A stretch of 64,000 bases of DNA from Paraglaciecola sp. L3A3 (GCF_009796765.1 NZ_CP047023.1:5129501-5193500); one strand, 5' to 3'; counted from the stretch's first letter, positions 1 through 10,488 are shown. Numbers and translations: made by a program. The notes: generated by a model not told the origin, from the sequence alone.

Positions 1-136
1 TTTGGAGTATGTTTTTACCGTAAGTTGTAGGGTATTGATACAATAGAAATTCCACAATAATCAAAAGCCCCCTAGCAAAATAAAAACTTTTAACTAGATT
101 TAAAAGTATCCAGTTCAATGCAGATGGAGTTGCAGT

Positions 137-1651
137 TTGTCATTAGCCATTGTTTATTCTCGTGCCAGTGTAGGCATAGATGCTCCACTGATTACAGTCG
201 AAGTCCACTTAGCCAATGGCCTGCCATGTTTTAATTTAGTGGGTTTACCAGAAGCTTCGGTACGGGAAGCCAAAGACAGAGTGCGCAGCGCCTTAATCAA
301 TTCAGGTTTTGAGTTCCCCGCAAAAAGAATCACAGTCAATTTAGCGCCGGCAGATTTGCCCAAAGAAGGGGGACGTTTTGACTTAGCCATAGCGATAGGT
401 ATTATTGCCGCGACTTTACAACTACCAAAAGAACAATTAAATAATATTGAGCTGGCTGGCGAGTTAGCTTTATCCGGTGAAATTCGCCCAGTTAAAGGGG
501 CTTTGCCTTTCACCTATGCCTGTACCCAAGCCAAACGTACAGCCATATTACCTTTTGAAAATGCCGCCGAAGCCTCACTTATTAAGCAAGCACAAATAGT
601 CCCAGCGACCCAATTATTAGAAGTGTTTAACCATATCAGTGGCCAACAAAGTTTACCTTTTTACCAAATTAAAACCTTAGCTACACTTGCCGAGTATGAA
701 AATGACTTACAAGATGTAGTTGGCCAAGTTGCAGGTAAACGTGCTTTAGAAATAGCCGCAGCCGGAGGCCATAATTTACTTTTTACTGGGCCTCCAGGTA
801 CTGGCAAAACCATGTTAGCCAGCCGACTCATTACTATTTTACCTCCCATGACAGACGAAGAAGCCCTTGCCACAGCAGCGGTACATTCTATTGTGGGCAA
901 AGCTGTCGACCCAGCCACATGGAAACACAGAGCATTTCGTCACCCTCACCACACAAGTTCAGCAGTCGCATTAGTAGGTGGAGGCAGTATTCCCAGACCA
1001 GGAGAGATCAGTCTAGCCCACAATGGTGTATTATTCTTGGACGAGCTTCCTGAATTCGATAAAAAAGTATTAGACGTTTTGCGAGAACCTTTAGAGTCAG
1101 GCACTGTGAGTATTTCCAGAGCCGCTCGCCAAGCCCAATTTCCCGCTCAGTTTCAATTAGTTGCCGCCATGAACCCAAGCCCAACGGGTAGTTTAAACGA
1201 TGGCAGATGTTCTTCAGAACAAATATTACGATACTTAAACCGTATTTCAGGTCCTTTTTTAGACCGCATCGATCTACAAGTCGACGTACCTAAATTAGCC
1301 AACAATGAATTTTCAGAACAAGTAAAAAACCGTGGCGAAACCAGCCAAGTAGTGCGAAAAAGAGTAATCAAAGCATACCAATTACAATTAACTCGATGTG
1401 GTAAAACCAACGCCCAATTAGGCAGTAAAGAAGTACAAAAATATTGTGAATTAACTCAACAAGATCAACAGTTTTTACAACAGGCAGTAGAAAGCCTAGG
1501 TTTATCCTTACGCACTTATCACAGAGTACTCAAAGTCGCTCGCACCATAGCAGATTTAGCAAACCAAAGTAATATACAAAGACAACACTTAGGCGAAGCC
1601 CTTAACTATCGAGCGTTCGACAGAATGTTAGCGCAGTTAACCAATAATTGA
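137..1651 (+). CDS. comM: YifB/ComM family AAA+ ATPase (Mg-chelatase-like)
   Basis: This 504-residue protein has the usual length and sequence of ComM (YifB), a hexameric AAA+ helicase that promotes branch migration during natural transformation. Visible landmarks are the N-terminal Lon-like domain with NLAPADLPKEGGRFDL near residues 68-83, Walker A GPPGTGKT at 218-225, Walker B VLFLDELPEF at 298-307, and a C-terminal Mg-chelatase-type domain ending RAFDRMLAQL. The start is a TTG with GGAG about eight bases upstream, chosen because the product then begins MSLAIVYSRA, as in other ComM proteins. Its last 81 bases have a diverged second copy at 9270-9350, which matters because comM is a known integration target of genomic islands. 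The family call is secure; competence in this organism is not shown. Confidence 0.95.
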   Translation: MSLAIVYSRASVGIDAPLITVEVHLANGLPCFNLVGLPEASVREAKDRVRSALINSGFEFPAKRITVNLAPADLPKEGGRFDLAIAIGIIAATLQLPKEQLNNIELAGELALSGEIRPVKGALPFTYACTQAKRTAILPFENAAEASLIKQAQIVPATQLLEVFNHISGQQSLPFYQIKTLATLAEYENDLQDVVGQVAGKRALEIAAAGGHNLLFTGPPGTGKTMLASRLITILPPMTDEEALATAAVHSIVGKAVDPATWKHRAFRHPHHTSSAVALVGGGSIPRPGEISLAHNGVLFLDELPEFDKKVLDVLREPLESGTVSISRAARQAQFPAQFQLVAAMNPSPTGSLNDGRCSSEQILRYLNRISGPFLDRIDLQVDVPKLANNEFSEQVKNRGETSQVVRKRVIKAYQLQLTRCGKTNAQLGSKEVQKYCELTQQDQQFLQQAVESLGLSLRTYHRVLKVARTIADLANQSNIQRQHLGEALNYRAFDRMLAQLTNN

Positions 1652-1728
1652 CGTTAACTATGTGCTGCGTGCACAAGGCATGGCTGCGCTACCGAGAAGA
1701 ATACGAATAAAGCAGGGACAATTTAAAT

Positions 1729-1944
1729 ATGTTAATCGAAATTAATAGCCCCATTTTTAAATGTATAGAAGACAAAAACATATTTTTGTCTCGTTTAAGG
1801 GAATTGCCCAACTTTAGTAAATTACATGTCAACGAGGTTAAATACTATTTAACCTTAACTGGTTCCAAAGCAAAAATGCCCATCACCGAACTTCAAGAAA
1901 TATGTAATATCTGGGGAACAAGCTTTATCACAACTTCTGAATAG
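1729..1944 (+). CDS. Small hypothetical protein, 71 aa
   Basis: This short reading frame starts MLIEINSPIFKCIEDKN and ends in a hydrophilic tail. I recognise no family. It has no signal peptide or membrane segment, and it contains two cysteines (C12 and C58). It lies 77 bases downstream of comM on the same strand, with a weak AGGGAC ribosome site about a dozen bases before the ATG. Codon use is ordinary for the window, so it is probably a real gene, but only its openness and position support this. Confidence 0.5.
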   Translation: MLIEINSPIFKCIEDKNIFLSRLRELPNFSKLHVNEVKYYLTLTGSKAKMPITELQEICNIWGTSFITTSE

Positions 1945-2136
1945 CTTGGTGGTAATTTGTTAGGCTCTAATCAAGACAACCTCACTTGGCCCAGATTAAC
2001 CTGGAATAAAGTAAGAAAAACAGTATCTAGGGAATAGAATAATTACGAGAACATCAAGGTAAGTTGAGAAGAAAACAAGAACACATAATAAGGTAAAGTG
2101 TATTTGAATGGGCTGTTGATTACGATAATAAATAAT

Positions 2137-2160
2137 GATACTCCATATAAATGGAGTATC
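2137..2160 (-). terminator. Hairpin terminator after the TonB receptor gene
   Basis: A perfect 10-bp stem (GATACTCCAT / ATGGAGTATC) with a 4-base loop lies 20 bases beyond the stop codon of the minus-strand receptor gene. On the minus strand it is followed by an A/T run (ATTATTTATTATC) rather than a pure U tract, so it is probably a moderate intrinsic terminator. Confidence 0.65.
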
Positions 2161-2179
2161 ACTTAGTTAACTTTTTGAA

Positions 2180-4984
2180 TTAAAACTTATAAGCAGCTGT
2201 AACTGCAAAGCTACGTCCTGCGGCAAATGCGTCAAGATAGGTAGTTTCAAAACCTATATAATCACGACGAATACTGTCAGTAAGGTTTGAACCATTGAGA
2301 CTCAAGGTTAAGTCTTTGGTTGCATGCCATGCTACATTGATATTCAGACTTTCAGTTTCGCCAGTAAATCTAGCAGTTGTGGTTTGTGAACCTGTACCCG
2401 CTAAGCTTCTGAAAAAAGCATCTCGCCAGATATATGAAACTCGTGTAGTGATTACATCGTTTTCATAATAAGCCATTAGGTTAAGATTATTTTTAGAGGT
2501 ACCAGGGAAACCAAATCCAGCGTTACCCACGTCTTTTTCAAACTTACTATCAACGTAGGTGTAATTAGCCGAAAAGCCAAAACCTTCTAGCTCTGGAATT
2601 AACTTATCCATAGGTTGGAAAATACCAATTTCGAAGCCTTCAACCGAACCGTCTGAAAAATTGATAGGTCGGGTAACATTAAACAAAATCAAAGGATCTT
2701 GCCCTTGTAAAGGTACTTCAGACTCCAGCGATCGGATAATAAAGTCTGACACATCCTTATAAAAAATACTGGCAACTAAAGCTCCATCATTTTCCATATA
2801 TTTTTCTAGGGTGATATCAAAATTAAGCGATGTCATAGGATTTAAATCAGGATTACCATAGGTGGCGGTACCAATATCAGATGCGTCAGGATTAGTGTCA
2901 TCAGGTAGGGTAATATTACCTATAGGAGACATATCTTGAAAGTCTGGACGTGATAAAGTTTTTGAAGCTGCAAGTCTCAGTTTTAATCCTTCATCTAACT
3001 CAAAATTCACATTAACACTGGGTAGGAATGTCCAGTAATCATTACCAACTTCAGTAAAGACACTGGTAGCACCAGCTACTTGAGTTAAAGCATTAGACGT
3101 ATTCTCTGTATTAATGTACCGAGCGCCAATATTACCGGTTACAGGTAAGCCAGCAATTTCAGTATCTATATTAGCCTGAGCGTAAAAAGCTAAGACAGTT
3201 TCTTCTGAATCATAACTGTCTTGATCTCTAACCGCTTCTACACGGCCAGCAAGGTCAGGAATAATTGCAGTAACTTCATCAAAATCAGCCATTAACCAAG
3301 TTGAAGGATAGACACCTTCACCAGCGAAAAATACCTCTGGTGTTTGAGTACCATTAATTGTGGCATTAATAGCTGCGGTGGTTTCTGTGCCAAGATTAGC
3401 AGCAATAAACTGTGCTGCCGTCTGGCGACGCTCTACATCTAATGAGGTTTGATTGTAGCTAGCACCGAATTCAATCGTAGTAATGAACTCACCATCCAAA
3501 TCATACTTGAAGTCTAATTTTAAGCCGGCATTATCGCCCGAAACATCAATATCACGAGAAGTAGCGGTAACATAACTAACATTTGTAGGATCACTGAAAG
3601 AGGAAACATTACTAACTGTAGGGTACTCTCCGCGCAGGTCAATTGAGTAAGTTGTTTCATCTAGATCATTTAGGTCAAAAATTGGAAATTGTAATAGCTG
3701 ATTATATTCTAAGGTAGATAGAGAGCCATCTAACGATATTGTCCAATCATCTTTTTGCCACTTTAAATTTAAGCCAGTGATGAGATTGTCTGTGGTGTTG
3801 TCAAACTCCATTGTTTGAATGCGATTTCCAATAGAGCCAACTATATCTGCATCTGAAAAATCCGCATATTGCAGTATATTGTTTTCATCGATTTCTACAG
3901 AATCGGCAGCAAAAACAGTACCCGCCCAAATACCACCTTGGTTTATTTGCAAATTATTACGGTGCGAATGGTTAGCAAATTTAGAATAAGTAAAATCCCA
4001 AATTGCTGAAAATTCGTCGTTTATATACCACTGTGCCCCAGCTGAAAGGGAAGTTCGTTCTGCAGTGCTGCGAATAGGTCTATAGTTAGTGGAATTAGGT
4101 ACCGTAACCCCCGTTACTTTAGTATCAGCTGATTCTCCATCGACAGAGCCATCTTGGTAACCTGGAATACCATTATTTTCTATTAAAACATCTCTTGTTG
4201 TATAATTTTGGAATACTTGATCTCTCGACGTTACGTCTTCAGACACCACGGCAGCAATGTAAAACCCAAAGTCTTCACTTTTATTTTTATGGGCATATAA
4301 ACCGTTTACTGTGAAACCATTATCATCAAAACGATCATGGCTTGTGCCTTTAACAGAAACCATGCCTAAGTTATTTTTACCTCTGAGTTGCGGCATGTCT
4401 AATGGACGTAATGTTAATAAATCAACTTGTCCAGCTAATCCACTTTCAGGGCTAGCAGCCGTTTGGCCTTTAGCTACCCTCACACCACTTAAAATATTAG
4501 GTGGAAACACATTAAAGTTCATTTTACGTAGGGCTTTACCCTCGTTACCTGCAGAAAGAACAGTACGGCCATTAACTGTAGAATTTACAAACTCAGGTCC
4601 TAAACCTCGAATTGAGACTCTATCACCATCGGTTCCTGCATCGTCGCGTTCAATTTGAATGCCAGGTACCCGCTGTAACGCCCCCGCTATACTGTCGTCG
4701 GAAAATTGCCCAATATCTTCTGAAGTGATTGCTTCGATAACGGTTCCAGCATCACGCTTAAGTAATTTTGCTCTGTCTAAACTCGATCGTAGACCACGCA
4801 CCTGAATGACTTCCGTACCATCCGCTTCTTCAGCGTCGACACTAGAGTCGCCTCCTTGCTGAGCCAATGCAGAGAAATGAGAAGAACCGATCAATAAAGA
4901 CAATGCCGCCCCTTTCATGCTTCTCGCCACTAAAAGAGAAAGTTTTGTTTTAGAAAAGTTATTATTGTTTATGTGTTTAGTCAT
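2180..4984 (-). CDS. TonB-dependent outer-membrane receptor (Xanthomonas/Caulobacter-type)
   Basis: This 934-residue protein has an N-terminal export signal ending near ALAQQ (residue 42) and a short linker with the TonB-box-like EVIQVRGLRSSL. A plug domain follows (DSIAGALQRVPGIQIERD, VSIRGLGPEF), then a 22-strand-type barrel ending in the aromatic AAYKF. The size and the VRGLRSSLDRAK motif fit the subfamily often linked to uptake of oligosaccharides in marine and plant-associated bacteria. The neighbouring genes give no clue to its substrate: it stands alone, with a 630-bp A+T-rich upstream region and its own terminator. Import of a glycan fragment is likely, but a siderophore or other ligand cannot be excluded. 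Confidence 0.92.
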   Translation of the reverse strand: MTKHINNNNFSKTKLSLLVARSMKGAALSLLIGSSHFSALAQQGGDSSVDAEEADGTEVIQVRGLRSSLDRAKLLKRDAGTVIEAITSEDIGQFSDDSIAGALQRVPGIQIERDDAGTDGDRVSIRGLGPEFVNSTVNGRTVLSAGNEGKALRKMNFNVFPPNILSGVRVAKGQTAASPESGLAGQVDLLTLRPLDMPQLRGKNNLGMVSVKGTSHDRFDDNGFTVNGLYAHKNKSEDFGFYIAAVVSEDVTSRDQVFQNYTTRDVLIENNGIPGYQDGSVDGESADTKVTGVTVPNSTNYRPIRSTAERTSLSAGAQWYINDEFSAIWDFTYSKFANHSHRNNLQINQGGIWAGTVFAADSVEIDENNILQYADFSDADIVGSIGNRIQTMEFDNTTDNLITGLNLKWQKDDWTISLDGSLSTLEYNQLLQFPIFDLNDLDETTYSIDLRGEYPTVSNVSSFSDPTNVSYVTATSRDIDVSGDNAGLKLDFKYDLDGEFITTIEFGASYNQTSLDVERRQTAAQFIAANLGTETTAAINATINGTQTPEVFFAGEGVYPSTWLMADFDEVTAIIPDLAGRVEAVRDQDSYDSEETVLAFYAQANIDTEIAGLPVTGNIGARYINTENTSNALTQVAGATSVFTEVGNDYWTFLPSVNVNFELDEGLKLRLAASKTLSRPDFQDMSPIGNITLPDDTNPDASDIGTATYGNPDLNPMTSLNFDITLEKYMENDGALVASIFYKDVSDFIIRSLESEVPLQGQDPLILFNVTRPINFSDGSVEGFEIGIFQPMDKLIPELEGFGFSANYTYVDSKFEKDVGNAGFGFPGTSKNNLNLMAYYENDVITTRVSYIWRDAFFRSLAGTGSQTTTARFTGETESLNINVAWHATKDLTLSLNGSNLTDSIRRDYIGFETTYLDAFAAGRSFAVTAAYKF

Positions 4985-5617
4985 GTTGTGTGCCTCGTGG
5001 AAGTGCTTATTTAGCCAGAATTATTATTAACAATTCACAAACATAGTCACACAAACGTTTAACACCTACAATTTTATTTTATATATAATAAAACACCTAT
5101 TCAACAAACTTAGGCTTATTCTATATATAGAACACACTTCATATACAAAACAAAATCATAAATTAAACAACCTAGAATACACGCAAGACATTGAATTTAA
5201 TAATGTTTGTAAAACACACCTCAAATAACAACTCGGTAACTTATATCCACCTAATAAATTAATCAAATCAAAATAAATTTTCTAGGTGTTATACTAAAGT
5301 ATAATAAGGCGACGACACCGAAAGACTAAAAAGTGTTCACTACAGAGTGAAAATCAAGCAAAACAGTGACTAGTAAATAGTTGAGAGATGTTAAAAAAAG
5401 ATAAGTACAGTGGGAAACACACTGAGTAGAATGAAAAAAAGGGGCCACGCTCACGCTACACAGAGGGAAAATAAGTAGTATTTAATGTAATTTCTGAGCA
5501 TTGTAATTTATCAGAAGCCTAATTAGTTACAATCGGCGTCATGAAGTTTATGATCGGCAACGGTTAAGCACGAATACCCCTTGTAATGTATGATTAAGTT
5601 CGTGGTTGAATTCGTGA
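4985..5617. other. Intergenic region, 633 bp, A+T rich
   Basis: No gene is evident. The part next to the receptor start (about 4990-5280) is very A+T rich and must carry that gene's promoter; I cannot assign -35/-10 boxes with confidence. A short palindrome, TTATACT-AA-AGTATAA at 5289-5304, could be an operator or chance in A+T-rich DNA. The rest, up to the 3' end of the FtsX-type permease gene, shows no structure I can support. Confidence 0.5.
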
Positions 5618-8152
5618 TCAGGACGCCCCCTCCTTTAACAACTGAGCAGGCTGTATCTTCAACTTTTGAAACAAATATAATGCCCCCAATCCAAAAACAA
5701 TGACCGACGAAATTATTGCTACCGCAGCGCCTAGCCAATACACATCAAACATAAACACTTTTAGCCTAAACTGCAGCACAAGCGCCGCTATTGTGAGTCC
5801 TAAGGCAATCGAAAATGCACTCACCACCAGCGCTAAAAGGGTGTATTCAATAGTAATAGCTTTGCGGATATAGGATATTCGAGCGCCAATGCAGTATAAA
5901 ATAATCGCATGGTAGCTTTGTTTGCTTCTACCTGCCGCCATGACGCTAGCAAGCACCATTAAGCTGATCAGTAAGCTAATTGCCGATATCATGCTAAGCA
6001 CGCTTGTGCCCTTGTTGAGCAGGTCACTGGCCGATGCTATCAAGTCTTTGGTGCGTACAGTGATAATATTCGGATAATTACGAGCAAGGGCTGTTTGCAA
6101 GGCTAGTGCCTCTTGATCATTCATGTACACGGTGCCCACGTGTGCGCTAATAAAGTCGTCTAAAGCGCCATCTGAAAAAATCGCCTCAAACCAAAAGCGG
6201 GTTTGTATTCCTTGTTGGCTATAAATGCCTGTGAGCAGGCCGCTACGCTCTACACCCACTAGGGTGAACTTTACGCGGTCGCCGGGTTTAAGCTGCATCT
6301 GCTCAGCTTCACGGTCTTCCATGATGAAGGCAAAGTCGACACCCTCATCGCTAGGCACAAAATTTTCGCCCCAAATGGCGCCGTCGATTATTTTTATACT
6401 GTCGATATTGCCTGACAGGTAACTTAGTTTATGTTCATCCCGAGCCATGTCTTGCCAGTTCACATCAAGGTTGACGAGATCGCGAATAGGAGTGTTGTTA
6501 ATCGCTGAAACTCTGCCACGTACTATTGGCGACAGTGAGAGTTTGCTGACTGAGTCAAAGTTTTGTGTCGCTTGCGAGACGGCTTCTTTTTGATTTGACA
6601 GTACGTCGTAAAGCACCAGTGCAGGTGATTCTTCTGGAATGGTGGTTTGCACTAATCTAAGCAGTGACACCACAATTACCGTGCATGCTACCAACAAGGT
6701 AAGCGCTGTACCTAAAGAAAGCAGAGTAATACGCAGGGGCGTACCTGGGCGATGCATGTTGGCTAAGGCTAGGCGAGTGGCAGCATGTTTAGCTAACCAT
6801 ACGCGCTGTTCCATGTTGCGAGACAGCCAACGTAGCCCATGCACTACACCTTCGAAAAACATCAAACATACTATTACCGTGACAAGAAAAGCCAAACCAA
6901 ATAAAACGTTTGGAATAGCAAGCAGTACAAGTGTCCCAAGCAAGCCTACAAATAGGTAACTCGCAACGCGCCAGCTTGGCGAAATAACATCACCACGTAA
7001 GTTACTTGCTCTAAATAAATGCGCGACATCTACCTGCAAGGCTCTACCTAAGGCGGGAAGCGCGAAAGTGAATGCAGTGACAATACCAAAGCTCCATGCG
7101 ACTAAGCCAGCTAGCAATATGTCACTTATTTGCAAAACCAGTGGTAAGTCTTGCGCTAATATTTGACTACCTACTAACGCAAGTACGGCGCCTAATATGA
7201 GCCCAACAAAACCAGATACCGCCGCCAAAATCGCTATTTGCACTACAAATACTTGGCCAATACGGCCGTCTCGTAAGCCACAGGCTTTTAACGTGGCGAT
7301 GGTTTCACGTTTACTCTGTAGATAAACCGAAATGCTGTTAAATACTCCTAAGCCTCCAATAAATAAGGTGCTAAAGGCAACAATAAGTAAACCAGATGCG
7401 ATTTGTGATAAACGCTCAGCTATTTGTTGGCTGCGGTCTTCAAAGGTTTGTATTTCCCAATCGGTATTAGGAAATTGGGCGATGAAATTAGTTTCCCATG
7501 TTTGTACGTCTTGTGGGGTACGTATTCGATATTCGTACTCAACGCGACTGCCAGTGCTAATTAAATCTGTCGCATCCATGGCCTCTTCTGACATCAAAAC
7601 TGGCGCACCTCGCCAATTGGCGCTGAGCCTTCGGTCAGGCTGTTCTATTACAATTGCACGAACGGTAAGTGCTAGCTCACCAATGTACACTGTATCGCCA
7701 ATGCTAAGCTGTGAGCGCTCGGCCAAAATTGGATCGATTGCCACTCCCCATTGGCCATTAGTGTTTTGTAAGGCTGTTGCGAGTGTTTGTTCAGGGGATA
7801 ACTTAAGTTCACCATAAAGCGGGTAAGCACTGTCAATACTCAGCAATTGCACTAGGGCAAAATCGTCGTTCTCGGTACTCATCATAGTGTCAAGTTCGCG
7901 GGTAAGTGAAATGTCTCCAGTGTCTGCAATCCACTTAAGTACGTCTGTATCAAGGGCCTCAGTTAATTCAACTTCAACATCCCCTCCCATAAGAGCGCGA
8001 GTATCAGATAACAATACCCGATCGAGCATTTGATAAAGGCTTGCTGCCGCCATGACCAAACACACACCAAACATCAGGCAAGCACAAAAGAGCCAAAGGC
8101 GTTTTAAGCTTTGTACCAAGTCTCTCCAGGCAAATTTAAGCTGAAAGTTCAC
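5618..8152 (-). CDS. FtsX-family ABC transporter permease (YbbP-like)
   Basis: This 844-residue protein starts with a membrane anchor ([22 protein letters not shown]) followed by a large periplasmic domain. It then has two FtsX-type membrane blocks: one near residues 250-380 with several helices, and a second C-terminal block ([22 protein letters not shown] onward). This duplicated MacB/LolC-like layout matches YbbP, the partner of YbbA. The start overlaps the 3' end of the adjacent ATPase gene by 17 bases, so the two are translationally coupled. Such pairs drive mechanotransmission or lipoprotein/hydrophobic-substrate handling in the periplasm; the substrate here is unknown. Confidence 0.88.
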   Translation of the reverse strand: MNFQLKFAWRDLVQSLKRLWLFCACLMFGVCLVMAAASLYQMLDRVLLSDTRALMGGDVEVELTEALDTDVLKWIADTGDISLTRELDTMMSTENDDFALVQLLSIDSAYPLYGELKLSPEQTLATALQNTNGQWGVAIDPILAERSQLSIGDTVYIGELALTVRAIVIEQPDRRLSANWRGAPVLMSEEAMDATDLISTGSRVEYEYRIRTPQDVQTWETNFIAQFPNTDWEIQTFEDRSQQIAERLSQIASGLLIVAFSTLFIGGLGVFNSISVYLQSKRETIATLKACGLRDGRIGQVFVVQIAILAAVSGFVGLILGAVLALVGSQILAQDLPLVLQISDILLAGLVAWSFGIVTAFTFALPALGRALQVDVAHLFRASNLRGDVISPSWRVASYLFVGLLGTLVLLAIPNVLFGLAFLVTVIVCLMFFEGVVHGLRWLSRNMEQRVWLAKHAATRLALANMHRPGTPLRITLLSLGTALTLLVACTVIVVSLLRLVQTTIPEESPALVLYDVLSNQKEAVSQATQNFDSVSKLSLSPIVRGRVSAINNTPIRDLVNLDVNWQDMARDEHKLSYLSGNIDSIKIIDGAIWGENFVPSDEGVDFAFIMEDREAEQMQLKPGDRVKFTLVGVERSGLLTGIYSQQGIQTRFWFEAIFSDGALDDFISAHVGTVYMNDQEALALQTALARNYPNIITVRTKDLIASASDLLNKGTSVLSMISAISLLISLMVLASVMAAGRSKQSYHAIILYCIGARISYIRKAITIEYTLLALVVSAFSIALGLTIAALVLQFRLKVFMFDVYWLGAAVAIISSVIVFGLGALYLFQKLKIQPAQLLKEGAS

Positions 8153-8819
8153 GATTTTCCTCTATCCTAAGTTTACCTGATTCTAGCCAAAATAGTCTTT
8201 TACAGCGCTGCGCTAGCCGCATGTCGTGGGTGACTAACACTAGGGTTGAGTTTGATTGTGCGTGCAGGCCAAATAATAGGTCGGCAACTGTTTTTCCGGT
8301 TTTTTCGTCTAGGTTGCCGGTGGGTTCGTCGGCTAAAATCAACCTAGGTTCATGCACTAGCGCACGGGCAATTGCCACACGCTGCTGCTCGCCGCCCGAC
8401 AATTGTTGAGGATAGTGTTTAATTCTATGCCCAAGGCCAACGCGCTCGAGCATGCAATGTGCCTGTTTGGTGGCGTCTGATTTACCAGCGATATCGAGAG
8501 GAAGCGCGGCATTGGCAAGTGCGGTTAAACTATCAATCAAATGAAAAGACTGAAACACAATGCCCATGTTGTCCCGCCTAAAGTCGGCAAGTTTGTCGGG
8601 CGTGAGCTGTGACAATGCTTGATTGTCGATACTAATTTGGCCTTGTGATGGGTGTTCTAATGCTGCTAGGAGCTGCAGTAAGGTAGTTTTACCCGAGCCA
8701 GATGGCCCCACAATGGCAACTGTGTCGCCGGACTCCATACTAAAGTTCAAATTATCAAGCACACGAAGCGGTGCATCTTCTTGCACGTACTCCATAGTTA
8801 AATTAGAAACCTGAATCAA
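8136..8819 (-). CDS. LolD/YbbA-type ABC transporter ATP-binding protein
   Basis: This 227-residue ATPase carries Walker [10 protein letters not shown] (about residues 39-47), the Q-loop in VFQSFHLID, the signature [15 protein letters not shown], Walker [13 protein letters not shown] and the switch histidine in LVTHDM. This is the layout of the LolD/MacB/YbbA subgroup. It is the first gene of a two-gene minus-strand operon and its end overlaps the FtsX-type permease start. It should energise that permease. In E. coli ybbA is divergent from tesA; no tesA is seen here, and the upstream 900 bp is degenerate DNA instead. Confidence 0.92.
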   Translation of the reverse strand: MIQVSNLTMEYVQEDAPLRVLDNLNFSMESGDTVAIVGPSGSGKTTLLQLLAALEHPSQGQISIDNQALSQLTPDKLADFRRDNMGIVFQSFHLIDSLTALANAALPLDIAGKSDATKQAHCMLERVGLGHRIKHYPQQLSGGEQQRVAIARALVHEPRLILADEPTGNLDEKTGKTVADLLFGLHAQSNSTLVLVTHDMRLAQRCKRLFWLESGKLRIEENRELSA

Positions 8820-9269
8820 CTGACTCTCCTGCTGGCGTTATGTTTTAGTTTATATATTCACTCACACGGATCTAAAGACTCACTTTTACCGGTGTGCTTT
8901 ATTTAACAAGAGCTTAGTTTATGCCTAAACTAAAAAATCGCATAAGTAGTATTAACACAGGCATTACTTGGGAAACATTGTCTTTTTCCTTATGTATTTT
9001 ATGTAAATCTGCAACATTCTCATGTGCCTCTAAACTTACCTTTATTGTACTTGAACTCATTTTTAGGAGTATGCGCAAAAACCTGCCTGCTGTTTGAACA
9101 GCCTATTTTGATGATTTGTCCGATGTTAAAATATCTGCGAGGTCACCCATAAGTCAGCAATTGTTAATAGTACGATAAAAGCCGGATTGCTTTTTAAAGC
9201 AAAACATAAAGACCAAAACGATTTACTGCAAATGGAAACTTTAATTTTGACAGCCTGGCTTATATGACA

Positions 9270-9350
9270 AAAATTCAAAATCAACACTTAGCCGAAGCGT
9301 TACATTATCGAGCTTTTGATCGAATATTAGCGCAGTTAACACATAACTGA
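9270..9350 (+). pseudogene. Remnant of a second comM 3' end
   Basis: Read in frame, these 81 bases give KIQNQHLAEALHYRAFDRIL and then AQLTHN and a stop. The intact ComM ends NIQRQHLGEALNYRAFDRML and then AQLTNN. By my count about 62 of 81 bases agree, with 14 identical bases (TTAGCGCAGTTAAC) near the end. Upstream of it the similarity fades. A displaced 3' end is the typical scar of an element that integrated into comM and restored the gene with its own copy; a tandem duplication with loss is the alternative. Confidence 0.75.
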
Positions 9351-9456
9351 TTTTTCCTTTATAAAGATAAAAGGATGTGCCGTGCCACCGATAAGCTTCG
9401 CTTCTTTGCTTTTTTCAAGCTGCCGCCAGATTTACTTCGTTTATGAAATGCACTCA

Positions 9457-9478
9457 GGCTTGCTATCCATAGCAAGCC
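9457..9478. repeat. Perfect hairpin in the degenerate region
   Basis: GGCTTGCTA and TAGCAAGCC form a 9-bp stem around a TCCA loop. There is no adjacent T run, so it is not an obvious terminator; it may be part of a mobile repeat. Confidence 0.45.
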
Positions 9479-9571
9479 GCTCAACTGGGCGAAACTTTGT
9501 TTCTAAATAAACCAGTTTCACCCTGCCAATATTTTGATAGGGAATTTGTAGTCGCAGCAAAATAGAAACAA

Positions 9572-9640
9572 ATGCTTTTGATTTTCTCCGACTCAAAGCT
9601 CAGTTTCTATTTTTATGAATAATTCAATAGAACAATTGAC
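9572..9640 (+). repeat. Dispersed repeat, copy A
   Basis: This segment runs from ATGCTTTTGATTTT through GACTCAAAGCTC to ACAATTG. It matches 23843-23908 with small gaps and in the same orientation. The two copies sit in non-coding DNA 14 kb apart. Confidence 0.65.
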
Positions 9641-9696
9641 GAACAAACATCAAAAATAGCATAGCGTTGTAAAAATTAATATTTGATAACAGGCTT

Positions 9697-9738
9697 CGTT
9701 ATATTATAACATAACCAACATGGTGTTATAACATAACA
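9697..9738 (+). promoter_or_regulatory. Two predicted Zur (zinc uptake regulator) operators
   Basis: Two sequences precede the ABC transporter start at 9751. CGTTATATTATAACA (9697-9711) contains GTTATA-T-TATAAC, which matches the core of the enterobacterial Zur consensus TGTTATAWTATAACA except for the first base. TGTTATAACATAACA (9724-9738) matches the core at all but one or two central positions. The sites start 27 bases apart and end 12 bases before the GTG start, so binding would block the promoter or ribosome site. The motif is known for Zur; its use here is inferred. Confidence 0.72.
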
Positions 9739-9750
9739 AAAGAGTGCGGT

Positions 9751-10488
9751 GTGACTAAAAGTAAGGACAGAAATATTTTAATAGAGGCCAAGTCTTTGTG
9801 TGTCGAGATTAACCACTCGACCATTTTAAAAGACTTAAACTTTAGAGTCGCTAAGGGCGAAATATATGCTTTACTTGGCGGTAATGGTGCCGGTAAATCA
9901 ACGACTCTTAAAACGTTTCTTGGCTTTAATATTCCTACCAGTGGCCAAGCTATTATTGATGGTGAAAATGTCAACTCCACACTTGATACCACTAGAAGAA
10001 AAACAGCTTATCTTCCTGAAAATGCAACACTTTATCCACACTTGACTGCAAGAGAGAACGTTGAATACTTTTTATCTCTTGCAGATATCAATAAATCAAA
10101 TAGCGATATTGATCATGCTTTTGAAAAAGTGGCTTTGCAAAATGATGCTTGGGATAGGCAGATGCACACTTATTCGAAGGGCATGCGCCAAAAAACGGCT
10201 ATTGCCTTAGCTATTTTACGCGAAGCTCCAATATTCTTACTCGATGAACCTACCTCTGGGCTGGATCCTGTTGCTATTGACGAATTCAATCGATTGGTAA
10301 CAGAGCTAGCCGCAGCTGGCTCAACTATTTTAATGGTTACCCATGATGTATACGGAGCATGTCAAGTCGCCAATCGTATTGGCTTACTTCGCAAAGGCGA
10401 ACTAGTGGGTGAATTTGAAGCCGCTGATAATCAACGAATTGATACAGAACAGGTGCACGCAGCTTTTGCCCAAAGGCAGACACAATGA
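9751..10488 (+). CDS. ABC transporter ATP-binding protein (ABC-2/NosF type)
   Basis: This 245-residue ATPase has Walker A GGNGAGKST (about 43-51), the variant signature YSKGMRQKTAIALAIL, Walker B IFLLDEPTSGLDP and the switch histidine in MVTHDV. The subgroup is the one that partners ABC-2 permeases such as NosFY and DrrAB. The start is GTG at 9751. The stop overlaps the first permease start by four bases (ATGA), and the whole unit continues to a TonB receptor, so it is the first gene of a four-gene operon. The two Zur-like sites just upstream predict expression under zinc shortage. Confidence 0.93.
   Translation: MTKSKDRNILIEAKSLCVEINHSTILKDLNFRVAKGEIYALLGGNGAGKSTTLKTFLGFNIPTSGQAIIDGENVNSTLDTTRRKTAYLPENATLYPHLTARENVEYFLSLADINKSNSDIDHAFEKVALQNDAWDRQMHTYSKGMRQKTAIALAILREAPIFLLDEPTSGLDPVAIDEFNRLVTELAAAGSTILMVTHDVYGACQVANRIGLLRKGELVGEFEAADNQRIDTEQVHAAFAQRQTQ

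Larger units (their letters stand above)
8820..9696. other. Degenerate intergenic region with a comM remnant and repeats
   Basis: About 900 bp without an intact gene. It contains a possible 48-codon minus-strand frame (8914-9060, beginning MSSSTIKVSLEAHE, no convincing ribosome site), the comM 3' remnant at 9270-9350, and a 9-bp perfect hairpin (GGCTTGCTA / TAGCAAGCC, 9457-9478). It also holds one copy of a dispersed repeat (9572-9640). The mix of fragments suggests past insertion and decay. Confidence 0.55.

Noticed and set aside
4311..4658. Plus-strand 115-codon frame within the TonB receptor gene, and similar antisense frames in gsp genes
   Set aside because: They are shadows of the real genes: no ribosome sites, no families, and the opposite frames encode well-conserved proteins.
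5289..5304. Palindrome TTATACT-AA-AGTATAA upstream of the TonB receptor gene
   Set aside because: Seven-base arms in very A+T-rich DNA are expected by chance, and it lies about 300 bases from the start codon.
8914..9060. A 48-codon minus-strand frame beginning MSSSTIKVSLEAHE
   Set aside because: The start looks a little like a ribbon-helix-helix protein, but there is no ribosome site and the surrounding DNA is degenerate, so it is mentioned only in the spacer entry.
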